NCBI GenBank assembly: GCA_001872455.1
Contig: MNXJ01000070.1
Span: 1-57,836, forward strand
From: Anaerolineae bacterium CG2_30_57_67
GTDB taxonomy: Bacteria > Chloroflexota > Anaerolineae > Anaerolineales > Villigracilaceae
Direction of reading: 5' to 3'
Length of the DNA: 57,836 nucleotides
This document shows positions 16,386 to 23,922 of this stretch, in pieces. Every line of letters starts with the position of its first letter. Position 1 is the stretch's first letter. The translations under genes were made by a program, and so were the position numbers. Under the pieces are notes generated by a model. The model saw only the letters and a list, made by a program, of their open reading frames with translations. It ran no database searches and was not told where the DNA came from.

Positions 16386-17450
16386 CTACATGACCAGATT
16401 GAACAGATAGCCCGTCAGGATAATCGCCACGCCAATCACGCCGATAAAGATGGCAATCAGTTGCGGCTTGAGCACGCGGCGCAGAATGATGGCTTCGGGC
16501 AGGCTGAGACCGACCACCGACATCATGAACGCCAGCACCGTGCCGAGCGAAGCGCCTTTGGCGAGCAGCGCGCTGACAATCGGGATGATGCCCGCGGCGT
16601 TGGAGTAGAGCGGGATGCCGACCAGCACCGAAACGGGAACGCTCCACCAGGCTTCCTTGCCCATGATGCCCGTCAGCGCGTTTTGCGGCACAAAGCCGTG
16701 AATAAACGCGCCGATGCCGATGCCGATGATGACGAACCAGAACACCTTGCCGACAATGTCTTTGGCGCTATCCCACGAGCGGCTGATGCGTTCTGCCCAG
16801 GTGAGTTTCTCTTCGACCATTTCAACATTCGCGCGCGGCTTCATGTCATAGACAAAACCTTCCACATAGCGCTCCAGTTTCATGCGTCCCAAAATTAATC
16901 CGCTGACAATGCCGATGGTGATGCCAGAGAGCAGATACAGCCCCGCGACTTTCCAGCCGAAGAGTCCAATCAGCAGCACGAAGGCGACTTCATTCATCAG
17001 CGGGGACGTTATCAGAAACGAGAAGGTGATTCCCAGCGGAATGCCTGCCTGCACGAAACCGATAAAGAGCGGCACCGACGAGCAGGAGCAGAAGGGCGTA
17101 ATCGCGCCGAAAATCGCCGCCATCAGGTTGCCCACGCCTTCGCCGCGCTTTTCCACCATCACGCGCACTTTTTGGGTGTCAATAAAGGTTTGCAAGAGCG
17201 AGATGACGAAAATCATGCCGCCCAACAACAGGAAGAGTTTGGGCGTGTCGTAAAAGAAGAACGCCAGCGCTTCGCCCAAACGCGAATCTTTTGGCATGGC
17301 GAGCAAGCCGTAAGACAGCCAGTTGGCGAAGGGCTCGATGACGTTGTACAAGTAAATCCAGATGACGGTGACAAGCGCCACCAACGTCCACGAGCGCACA
17401 TCGGGATTGCTAAAGAAAGATTTGTCTTGCTTGGTCAGGTCAGTTTGCAT
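16386..17450 (-). CDS. ArsP/DUF318-type permease
   Basis: This 354-residue membrane protein has about eight hydrophobic segments and the hallmark TPFCSCSSVPLF of the ArsP/YraQ (DUF318) permease family, plus SFLITSPLMNEVA and PLYSNAAGIIP. Members export trivalent organoarsenicals or, in some species, other metals. The cysteines of the CSCS motif are the likely substrate ligands. It follows arsR by 88 nt and is probably under its control. A ribosome site AAGGAG precedes the ATG. Confidence 0.88.
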   Translation of the reverse strand: MQTDLTKQDKSFFSNPDVRSWTLVALVTVIWIYLYNVIEPFANWLSYGLLAMPKDSRLGEALAFFFYDTPKLFLLLGGMIFVISLLQTFIDTQKVRVMVEKRGEGVGNLMAAIFGAITPFCSCSSVPLFIGFVQAGIPLGITFSFLITSPLMNEVAFVLLIGLFGWKVAGLYLLSGITIGIVSGLILGRMKLERYVEGFVYDMKPRANVEMVEEKLTWAERISRSWDSAKDIVGKVFWFVIIGIGIGAFIHGFVPQNALTGIMGKEAWWSVPVSVLVGIPLYSNAAGIIPIVSALLAKGASLGTVLAFMMSVVGLSLPEAIILRRVLKPQLIAIFIGVIGVAIILTGYLFNLVM

Positions 17451-17472
17451 TTGGTAAATCTCCTTGAGTTTT

Positions 17473-17502
17473 GTAGTGGCGCAAGTCTGTGACTTGCCCT
17501 AC
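17473..17502. repeat. Imperfect intergenic palindrome
   Basis: GCAAGTC-TGT-GACTTGC is the centre of an imperfect hairpin flanked by GTAG and CTAC, between arsR and the permease gene. It is a relative of the 15872-15898 repeat. Confidence 0.75.
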
Positions 17503-17538
17503 GTTATTCGTAAAACTGAATGTAGTTTGGCAAAAAAA

Positions 17539-17895
17539 CTAAATTTTTATCAACGCTTGTTCATGCTCGCCGCTGCAATTGGGGCAGGCGCAGACGCCAA
17601 TTTTGAATTTCGGCGCAGGGCGCACGCCCGTCACCTGGCGCATCGCGTCCATCACTGCGAAAATTTCGGGGCGGATGACGCGGTAGAAAATGTTCAGCCC
17701 TTCGCGGCGGACTTCCAACAGCCCTACTTCGCGCAAGACCATCAACTGCTGCGAGATGTACGCCTGCCGCCAGCCAAAAGCGGCTTCCATGTGACAGACG
17801 CATTCTTCACCCTGACGCAGCAGGTCGAGAATTGCCAGCCGCGCAGGGTGACTGAGCGCTTTATAAAGTTTGGTTTCTTGTTCGTATATTTCCAT
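17539..17895 (-). CDS. arsR: ArsR-family metal-responsive repressor
   Basis: This 118-residue winged-helix regulator has HPARLAILDLL (helix 2-3), the metal-binding ECVCHM, close to the ELCVCDL of arsenic-sensing ArsR, and the recognition region YISQQLMVLREVGLL. A C-terminal CACPNC adds two more cysteines that could form a second site. The ATG at 17895 is chosen because AGGTGA precedes it; the longer open frame from 17952 would place the N-terminus inside the promoter and operator. It is the first gene of the operon and would repress it until metal(loid) binds. Confidence 0.92.
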   Translation of the reverse strand: MEIYEQETKLYKALSHPARLAILDLLRQGEECVCHMEAAFGWRQAYISQQLMVLREVGLLEVRREGLNIFYRVIRPEIFAVMDAMRQVTGVRPAPKFKIGVCACPNCSGEHEQALIKI

Positions 17896-17906
17896 CGGTT
17901 CACCTA

Positions 17907-17952
17907 TATTCAATCTTTTGAATAAGTATAAGCCTGTACAGAAATATGTCAA
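17907..17952 (-). promoter_or_regulatory. arsR promoter with ArsR operator
   Basis: On the minus strand TTGACA (17952-17947) and TATACT (17930-17925) are spaced by 16 nt. Directly downstream is the inverted repeat TATTCAA-4 nt-TTGAATA (17907-17924), which resembles the TTGAA-type half sites of ArsR/SmtB operators. Repressor bound there would cover the transcription start. Confidence 0.75.
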
Positions 17953-18221
17953 GGATGAATTTTCTGGTGATTATCCACAAGACGCCAATTTTCGTCCTGC
18001 GGACAAAAGCGACATAAATGTCGCTTTGCAGGGGGTGGAGCAAAGATGTGGGTAATCAATCACCGGTGAGTTTTGTCAGAATTTTAGAGTAGAAGTGTCA
18101 CTGCTTGTGTCGGGTTTCCCCGACGAATAGTCAACTCACTTACGCCACCAAGCCAAGTCCCCTTAATCTGGCTTTGGTCGTTAAATGCGGGAAACAGTTG
18201 CTTCACCGCCGTTCAGGATGT
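17953..18221. other. Intergenic region with one palindrome
   Basis: With the arsR promoter this is a 326-nt gene-free gap. It holds the palindrome AAAGCGACAT-AA-ATGTCGCTTT at 18006-18027 and a weak CCAAGCC/GGCTTTGG pairing near 18150-18175 that could end the coiled-coil gene transcript. I see no tRNA and no credible coding frame in it. Confidence 0.6.
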
Positions 18222-18743
18222 TTATTTTTCTTCTTCCAAATCCGATTCCGGTTCGACCGGCGGCTCTTTGACCGCTGAGCCAGGCTGAGAAGCGTGCAAG
18301 CGTTCCTCTTCCAGTTTGCGCAGGCCGTTGCGCACTTGTGTCCCCAGGCGCGTGATTTCGGCATCCAACCCCTGCAGGCTGTCAATGACATAATCATCTG
18401 CGTCATGACGGGTGGCGGCAGCATCGTTGCGCGCCTGCGCCAAAATCTGCTCGGCGCGATTTTGGGCGCTTTTGACAATCGCCTCGCGCTCCACCATCTG
18501 GTCAGCCTTTTCGCGCGCCAGTTGAACAATGCGATTGGCTTCTTCCTGCGCTTGCGCCAAAATCCGGTCACGCTGGCTGACCAATTGCTGCGACTTTTTG
18601 ACTTCTTCAGGAATGGTGACGCGCATCTGGTCAATCAAATCCAGCATTTTATCTTCGTCCACCACCACGTTGCGGGTGAATGGGACGGCGCGGCTTTCGT
18701 TGAAAAGTTCTTCGAGGCGGTCCACCAGGTGGAGAATGTCCAT
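18222..18743 (-). CDS. Conserved coiled-coil protein, ATPase/DivIVA-like
   Basis: The 173-residue protein begins MDILHLVDRLEELFN and continues with a long charged helix, AQAQEEANRIVQLAREKADQ type, that resembles F0 subunit b or DivIVA-like coiled coils. Proteins of this type are found next to coaD in many Gram-positive-like and Chloroflexota genomes and are annotated only as hypothetical or V-type ATPase H-like. No catalytic motif is visible. The ATG at 18743 is preferred over that at 18794 because family-like sequence starts there. It ends in an acidic EEEK tail. Role unknown. Confidence 0.75.
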   Translation of the reverse strand: MDILHLVDRLEELFNESRAVPFTRNVVVDEDKMLDLIDQMRVTIPEEVKKSQQLVSQRDRILAQAQEEANRIVQLAREKADQMVEREAIVKSAQNRAEQILAQARNDAAATRHDADDYVIDSLQGLDAEITRLGTQVRNGLRKLEEERLHASQPGSAVKEPPVEPESDLEEEK

Positions 18744-18790
18744 AATGTCTCCGAAAATTGCTTGTGAGTCCACTGCAAAAAGGTCTTTCA

Positions 18791-18845
18791 ACACAAAGGA
18801 AACGACGTATACAAAGGATAAAAATGAGAAGAATTTCCTTTGTGT
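18791..18845. repeat. Inverted repeat upstream of the coiled-coil gene
   Basis: ACACAAAGGAAA (18791-18802) and its exact complement TTTCCTTTGTGT (18834-18845) flank 31 nt. It is followed by CCTTCGTGGTTAA, a phrase typical of degenerate intergenic repeats. It separates coaD from the coiled-coil gene. Confidence 0.75.
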
Positions 18846-18931
18846 CCCTTCGCAACCTTCGTGGTTAAGGGTTTTGCAGTACAGTCACTTGTGTAAGAGA
18901 AAATATAAAAGTTGTTTTATTCTAGCACAAA

Positions 18932-19450
18932 TCAATCGCGCAGCGCATTGGCCGGGCGCTGACTGTCGCTCATTTCGTGCAATTTTTGTTTGAGCGTGGC
19001 GTGAACGTAAGGCGGCACCATGCTGGAGATGTCGCCATCCAACGCGGCGATTTCGCGCACGGTGCTGGACGAGAGAAAGGTATGCTCTTCGTTGGTAATA
19101 AACGAAACAATTTCAATGTCGGGCGCCAGGCGATGATTGGCGAGCGCCATGCGAAACTCAAATTCAAAATCGGAAAACACGCGCAGACCGCGCACAATCA
19201 CCTGGGCGTCAATTTCGTGGGCAAAATTAACCGTCAGCCCGCTGTAACCGGTGACTCGGATTTTAGGGTTGTCGCCAAACGCGCGGCTCGCCAGAGAAAT
19301 CCGTTCTTCGGGCGTAAAAAGCAGGCTTTTGAGCGGTTTGTCGTAAACGGCCACCACCACTTCATCGAACAGGCGGGCGGCGCGCCGGGCAATATCCATG
19401 TGGCCGTAATGCACCGGGTCAAACGTGCCGGGGAAGAGGGCGCGAACCAT
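18932..19450 (-). CDS. coaD: Phosphopantetheine adenylyltransferase
   Basis: The 172-residue enzyme makes dephospho-CoA from 4'-phosphopantetheine and ATP. It has the nucleotidyltransferase motif FPGTFDPVHYGH near the N-terminus, QVIVRGLRVFSDFEFEFRMA in the middle and the FLSSSTVREIA (SSTxVRE) motif. Length is normal. The ATG at 19450 overlaps the TAA of recG (TAATG), which decides the start and suggests translational coupling. Confidence 0.95.
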   Translation of the reverse strand: MVRALFPGTFDPVHYGHMDIARRAARLFDEVVVAVYDKPLKSLLFTPEERISLASRAFGDNPKIRVTGYSGLTVNFAHEIDAQVIVRGLRVFSDFEFEFRMALANHRLAPDIEIVSFITNEEHTFLSSSTVREIAALDGDISSMVPPYVHATLKQKLHEMSDSQRPANALRD

Positions 19451-21945
19451 TAACTCACATCTCCTTTGCCACCCCAAAAGCGGGTGACAGCCTCAGCCAG
19501 CAGGGCGTGTTCCGGCGCGGATAAGTCGGGGTCGAGGTCGAACATGGCCTGAGCGTGGGTGCGGGCGTTCTCAATCAGGGCGACATCCGTCAGCGAGGTC
19601 ATTTTCAGGCCGTTGGTCGGGCCGGATTGCTGTGTGCCGAGGAATTCGCCCGGGCCGCGCTGATGCAAATCCAATTCGGCCAGTTCAAAGCCGTCGTTGG
19701 TGCGCGTCATGGCTTGCAGGCGTTCATTTTCAGCGGCGTCGCTTCTCTCCGGCACGAGCAGACAGAACGATTCGCCGCCGCCGCGCCCGACCCGTCCGCG
19801 TAGTTGATGCAGTTGCGCCAGGCCAAAACGGTTGGCGCCCTCAATCATCATCACCGTGGCGTTGGGAACATCCACGCCGACTTCGATGACGGTGGTGGAA
19901 ACCAAAATATCGTATTCTTTGTCGCGCATGGCTTTCATCACGCGCTCTTTTTCGTCGGGTTTCATCTTGCCATGCAGCAATCCCAAGCGCAGGTCAGTGA
20001 AAATTTCTTTGGAAAGGCGCTCGTGGTCGTCCACAGCGGCTTTTGCATCTTCCAGTTTTTCGCTTTCATCAATCAGCGGGTAGACGATGAAGGCCTGCCG
20101 CCCGGCTTTGATTTGCGAGCGAATCAGGCTGTAGCTGCGCTCGCGCTCCGGCGGCGTCAGCACATAGGTCGCCACCGGCTGCCGCCCGGCGGGCATTTCG
20201 TTCATGATGGACAGGTCGAGGTCGCCGTAGAGCGTCAGCGCCAGGCTGCGCGGAATGGGGGTGGCGGTCATCACCAGCAGGTGCGGATTTTGGCCCTTGT
20301 TGCGCAAGGCGGCGCGCTGTTCGACGCCGAAGCGGTGCTGTTCGTCAATCACCACCAGCTGCAAGTCATTGAAAAGGACGGGCGGTTCAATCAGCGCGTG
20401 CGTGCCGATCAGAATTTTCACTGCGCCGGAGGCCAGCCCGGCCAAAATTTCAGCCCGCTCGCTGGCGCTGGTATCGCCGGTCAGCAGGCGAATCTGACTC
20501 TCAGGCATCAGAGCGCTGAAACTCTTAAAATGTTGTTCGGCCAGAATGGAAGTCGGCGCCATGACGGCGGCTTGCGCGCTGCTTTCTGTCACCATCATCG
20601 CCGCCAGCGCGGCGACCACCGTCTTGCCAGAGCCGACATCGCCCTGCAGCAGGCGATTCATTGGGTGGCCGGCAAGCAAATCGTCACGGATATCGGCCAC
20701 AGCGCGGGTTTGCGCTCCGGTCAGCGTAAACGGCAGGGCGGCGACGCGCGCTTCCAGCCACGCATCCGGCGCGGAGAACACTCGCCCGCTGGCAGCCTGA
20801 ATGGTTTTCTTCTGGCGTAGCACGCCCATTTGAAGGTAGAAAACCTCATCAAACGCCAGACGCGCGCGCGCTTTTTTGAGCGCTTCCTGGTCGTCGGGAA
20901 AGTGCGCCTGATGAATGGCTTCGCCCAGCCCGTACAGTTCCGCCGCCTGACGCACGCTTTCGGGCAAAGGGTCCGAAACGCGCGGCGACCAGTAATTGAC
21001 GACCTGATCCATCAGGTTTCTCAACCATTTTTGGGTGATGTTGGCGGTCAGCGCGTAGATGGGGACGATGCGGTTGGTGTGCAAATGTTCGCTTTCCACC
21101 GGCTCCCAATCCGGGCTGCTCATCACCAGGCAGCCAAGATATTGTTCAATTTTTCCGGCAACGGCAATCGGCATGCCTTCTTTAAAGCGATTCGTCAGCC
21201 AGGGCTGATTGAACCAGGTGAGGCGCAGCGCGCCGGTACCGTCGCGGATGACGACTTCCACAATTTGCATTTTTCCGCCGCGAATGGGGCGGTTGATGAC
21301 GCTCTGAATTTGGCCGATGACCGTCACCACCTCGCCGTAAAATAGATCGCGGATGGGTTTCAGCAGGCTGTAATCATCGTAGCGGCGCGGGAAGTTATAA
21401 AGCATGTCGCCCAGCGTAAAAAGCCCCAGTTTTTCGAGCGAGGAGGCGTTTTTGGGGCCGACGCCCTGCAAAACCGTCAGCGCAGCGTTGAGCGCGATCG
21501 GCGTCTGGCTGGTTTGCGCGCCAGGGTAGGAAGACGCGCGGGGAGCGGGAGCGCGCCGGGGAGCGGGTTCGGCACGCGGCGCGGGTTCCGGCGCTCGGGC
21601 CGGGCGCGCCGCGGGGGAAGCCCGGGTTTCGGCTGGTTCGGACTCTGCGGAAGATGTTTCGGCGGCGTAAACCGGTTCGGGCAGAATACTTTCCCCATGT
21701 TGGCCCTGAATGCGCTTCCAGACGCCTTTGAGCGTATCGGCGCGCGAGGCAGGCGTCAGCCGGGCGTAATCGCGCAAGCGGCTGGCGACAAGTTGAATGA
21801 TTTCTTCAGAAACGCCCTCATTGCGGGCTTCGGCTTCCCAAAAATCCAAAATTTTTGCCAACCCGCCAATCACGGCGATGTTGGCATATTTGTTTTCGGC
21901 TTCGAGGCGGAAAAATTTACGGAGTTTTTCGATGGCTGGTTGCAT
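19450..21945 (-). CDS. recG: ATP-dependent DNA helicase RecG
   Basis: This 831-residue helicase remodels stalled forks and Holliday junctions. It shows an OB-fold wedge domain, then Walker A LLQGDVGSGKTVV near residue 440, VIDEQHRFGVEQR (motif II DEQH), TATPIPRSLALT and QLRGRVGRG. In front of the wedge there is an extra N-terminal helical region and an Ala/Pro/Arg-rich linker of about 45 residues, making it longer than the usual 690. A helix-hairpin-like LQGVGPKNASSLEKLG marks the start of the conserved part. The ATG at 21945 is preferred; one at 21987 in the same frame is possible. Confidence 0.95.
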   Translation of the reverse strand: MQPAIEKLRKFFRLEAENKYANIAVIGGLAKILDFWEAEARNEGVSEEIIQLVASRLRDYARLTPASRADTLKGVWKRIQGQHGESILPEPVYAAETSSAESEPAETRASPAARPARAPEPAPRAEPAPRRAPAPRASSYPGAQTSQTPIALNAALTVLQGVGPKNASSLEKLGLFTLGDMLYNFPRRYDDYSLLKPIRDLFYGEVVTVIGQIQSVINRPIRGGKMQIVEVVIRDGTGALRLTWFNQPWLTNRFKEGMPIAVAGKIEQYLGCLVMSSPDWEPVESEHLHTNRIVPIYALTANITQKWLRNLMDQVVNYWSPRVSDPLPESVRQAAELYGLGEAIHQAHFPDDQEALKKARARLAFDEVFYLQMGVLRQKKTIQAASGRVFSAPDAWLEARVAALPFTLTGAQTRAVADIRDDLLAGHPMNRLLQGDVGSGKTVVAALAAMMVTESSAQAAVMAPTSILAEQHFKSFSALMPESQIRLLTGDTSASERAEILAGLASGAVKILIGTHALIEPPVLFNDLQLVVIDEQHRFGVEQRAALRNKGQNPHLLVMTATPIPRSLALTLYGDLDLSIMNEMPAGRQPVATYVLTPPERERSYSLIRSQIKAGRQAFIVYPLIDESEKLEDAKAAVDDHERLSKEIFTDLRLGLLHGKMKPDEKERVMKAMRDKEYDILVSTTVIEVGVDVPNATVMMIEGANRFGLAQLHQLRGRVGRGGGESFCLLVPERSDAAENERLQAMTRTNDGFELAELDLHQRGPGEFLGTQQSGPTNGLKMTSLTDVALIENARTHAQAMFDLDPDLSAPEHALLAEAVTRFWGGKGDVS

Positions 21946-21988
21946 GGGATCTATTTTATCATGAGCGGCCAGCCCGCCGCCCGTCACG

Positions 21989-22654
21989 CTACGCGCCGCG
22001 CCGGAAGTTTTGTTCGGCGCGCCAGCGGATAACCCAGGCGGTCAGCGCCAGCAGCACGGCGAGCGCCGCCAGCAAAGTGGAAACCAGCGGCCAGGAAAAT
22101 TGCGGGGCGGGCGCGGGCGTTTCGGCAGAGGCGTTTGGCGCGTCGGCAGCGGGCGCGGCCAGTTTGGCGCTGGTCGGTTCGGGGGCCGCGGCACGCAGCT
22201 CGGCGCCAGGTTCGGCGGTCGCGGCGGGAGCGGCGGCGGCCAGCATCGGCGCTGATTCTTCGGTTGCGGTGGGCAGGGATTCGGCGGCGAAAGGCGCAGC
22301 GGCGGCCAACATGGGCGCTTCAGCGGCGGGCGCGCTCGCGGTCAGTGCATTCAGCCCCAGGCTGAAGAGAAAGAAAATCGCCGTCAGCGCCGAGGCCCAC
22401 TGAAAGAGCGGAAAAAGTCGCGGGGTCGGCGCGCGCACCCCGGCCATCTGCCGCGAGAGGGTGAAATTGCGCGGCGCGCGGCGCGCGGGCAGTTGGCGCA
22501 AAATAGCGCGCGCCTGCCGCAAATTTTGATAGGCGGCGCGCAGGTCGGGTTCCTGCTCCAGGCGGGCGCGCAGGCGGCGGGCTTCGTCTGCCGGTAATTT
22601 TTCATCCAGCAGCGCGGAGAGATTTTCGATGTCGGAAAAGTTGGGAGAAGTCAT
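21989..22654 (-). CDS. Putative anti-sigma factor, membrane-anchored
   Basis: This 221-residue protein starts within the last codons of the sigma gene (ATGA overlap). An N-terminal helical domain of about 60 residues (ENLSALLDEKLPADEARRL) resembles anti-sigma binding domains but lacks the HxxxCxxC zinc motif. One membrane segment lies at about 82-105 and a second at about 195-215, separated by a very Ala/Pro/Glu-rich extracytoplasmic stretch. Gene order and overlap are the main support for its role as partner of the ECF sigma factor. Confidence 0.75.
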   Translation of the reverse strand: MTSPNFSDIENLSALLDEKLPADEARRLRARLEQEPDLRAAYQNLRQARAILRQLPARRAPRNFTLSRQMAGVRAPTPRLFPLFQWASALTAIFFLFSLGLNALTASAPAAEAPMLAAAAPFAAESLPTATEESAPMLAAAAPAATAEPGAELRAAAPEPTSAKLAAPAADAPNASAETPAPAPQFSWPLVSTLLAALAVLLALTAWVIRWRAEQNFRRGA

Positions 22655-23259
22655 GGATGCGCCTCCGTTTTCAGACGAAAGGCGGCGGGCAGAAGTTCCC
22701 AAAATTCTTGCAAACATTCGCGCAGGCGCAGGCGGGCGCGCGCCAGGCGGCTCTTAATCGTCCCCAACGGGGCGCGAATGGCGGCGGCGGCTTCGCCGTA
22801 GTCCATGCCCTGCACGTCAGTCAGCACGACGACGGCGCGAAAATCCAGCGGCAGGGCGTTCAGACAGTGCTGAATGGCGTGCTCCAACTCATCGGCTTCA
22901 GCGCGTTGTTCGGGGGTCATCGAGGAATCTGCCAGCCAGCGCGGCGATTCCATTTCTTCGTCATCGTCACCGGCGGGTTCCAGCGGCGTGGTCGGGCGGC
23001 GTTTTTGGCGGCGCAGTTCATCGTAACAGGCGTTGGTCACCGTGCGTAGCAGCCAGGCTTTAAAAGAACCGCCGCGAAAACTGTTGATGTTGCGAAAGGC
23101 CGAGAGAAACGCCTCCTGCGTGGCATCCGCCGCTTGTTCAGAATCGCCCAACACGCGCAGCGCCGTGTTATAAAGCGCATCCTGATAGGCCAGCGCCAGC
23201 CGGTTGAAGGCGTCCAGGTCGCCCTGTTGGGCATCGTGAATCAACGCAATTTCATTCAT
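22651..23259 (-). CDS. ECF-type RNA polymerase sigma factor
   Basis: This 202-residue sigma-70 family protein has region 2 (DAFNRLALAYQDALYNTALRVLG, DATQEAFLSAFRNI, WLLRTVTNACYDELRR) and region 4 (LPLDFRAVVVLTDVQGMDYGEAA, LGTIKSRLARARLRLRE). The linker between them is longer than usual and acidic (DDDEEME). It lacks region 3, as expected for ECF. It overlaps its probable anti-sigma gene and follows cytochrome b561 by 9 nt. The signal it responds to is unknown. Confidence 0.93.
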   Translation of the reverse strand: MNEIALIHDAQQGDLDAFNRLALAYQDALYNTALRVLGDSEQAADATQEAFLSAFRNINSFRGGSFKAWLLRTVTNACYDELRRQKRRPTTPLEPAGDDDEEMESPRWLADSSMTPEQRAEADELEHAIQHCLNALPLDFRAVVVLTDVQGMDYGEAAAAIRAPLGTIKSRLARARLRLRECLQEFWELLPAAFRLKTEAHP

Positions 23260-23268
23260 GGGGCGATT

Positions 23269-23802
23269 TTACCCGTTTTTCTTGGGGCGGAACCATATCC
23301 AGGCCAAGGCGTTTTCGCCGCGCAAAAACTGGTAATAGACCCAGGTCAGCAAATGCAAAACCACCAAAATCACCAGCAGGGTGGAAAGCGTTCCGTGAAT
23401 GGCGCGCAAGGGAAAGGCGTAAAAATTGGCGGGCATGCTACGCAGATTTTCAGCATAACCAGCCTGCCAGGCCAGGCCAACGCCCGTCAGCGACATGAGC
23501 AAACTGGCGGCATATAGCAGAAATTGAACCGGCCGGGCGATTTGCGCCAAAAATGGGCGGGAACGGGCGAGGGGCGTTTTGCGCGCCGGACGGCGATTTT
23601 TTGCGCTACGCGCCCGGATGACGAGGCGGGCTGCCGTTAAAAGAAAAATTGCCAGCCCGAGCGCCATGTGCGCCCACAGCGGAACCAGTTTGGCGGGCGT
23701 ATTCGCCGCCGGAACCAGCGCCAGCGTCGCCAGGCCGAAGGTGATAAAAATCAGCGCGGCCAGCAGCCAGTGGAGAATGATGAGGGCGGGCGGGTAGCGC
23801 AT
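23269..23802 (-). CDS. Cytochrome b561-type membrane protein
   Basis: This 177-residue protein has four membrane segments with histidines placed as heme b ligands: IILHWLLA, WAHMALG, AIHGTLST and VLHLLTW. This matches the bacterial cytochrome b561/Ni-Fe hydrogenase cytochrome-b-like family that moves electrons across or along the membrane. The ATG at 23802 gives the usual MRYPPALIILHW beginning. It is upstream of and close to the sigma gene and may be part of the same transcript. Confidence 0.85.
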   Translation of the reverse strand: MRYPPALIILHWLLAALIFITFGLATLALVPAANTPAKLVPLWAHMALGLAIFLLTAARLVIRARSAKNRRPARKTPLARSRPFLAQIARPVQFLLYAASLLMSLTGVGLAWQAGYAENLRSMPANFYAFPLRAIHGTLSTLLVILVVLHLLTWVYYQFLRGENALAWIWFRPKKNG

Positions 23803-23834
23803 GGCGGCAAGTATAACAAGTTTCAATGCCAAGT

Positions 23835-23863
23835 TTGACATTCTGCCCGCCTCATACTAAAAT
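23835..23863 (+). promoter_or_regulatory. Near-consensus promoter of the coaE-cdaA-der-surE operon
   Basis: TTGACA (23835-23840) and TAAAAT (23858-23863) are separated by exactly 17 nt in the 120-nt gap between divergent cytochrome b561 and coaE. The transcript would begin close to 23870, at the start of a GC-rich hairpin. Confidence 0.75.
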
Positions 23864-23865
23864 GA

Positions 23866-23893
23866 AAGCGCGGCGTTTCTACACGCCGCGCTT
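23866..23893 (+). promoter_or_regulatory. 5'-leader hairpin before coaE
   Basis: AAGCGCGGCGT and ACGCCGCGCTT make an 11-bp stem with a 6-nt loop at the very start of the predicted coaE message. A T-run (ATTTTTG) follows 7 nt later, so it could be an attenuator or a 5' stabilising hairpin. CAGGAGA then precedes the GTG start of coaE. Confidence 0.5.
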
Positions 23894-23922
23894 GTGGCAT
23901 ATTTTTGTAGCAGGAGATTCCC

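Noticed and set aside
17953-18221. tRNA or small RNA gene in the gap downstream of arsR promoter
   Set aside because: No cloverleaf-like pairing or T-loop GTTCRA motif could be found; only one palindrome and weak pairings.
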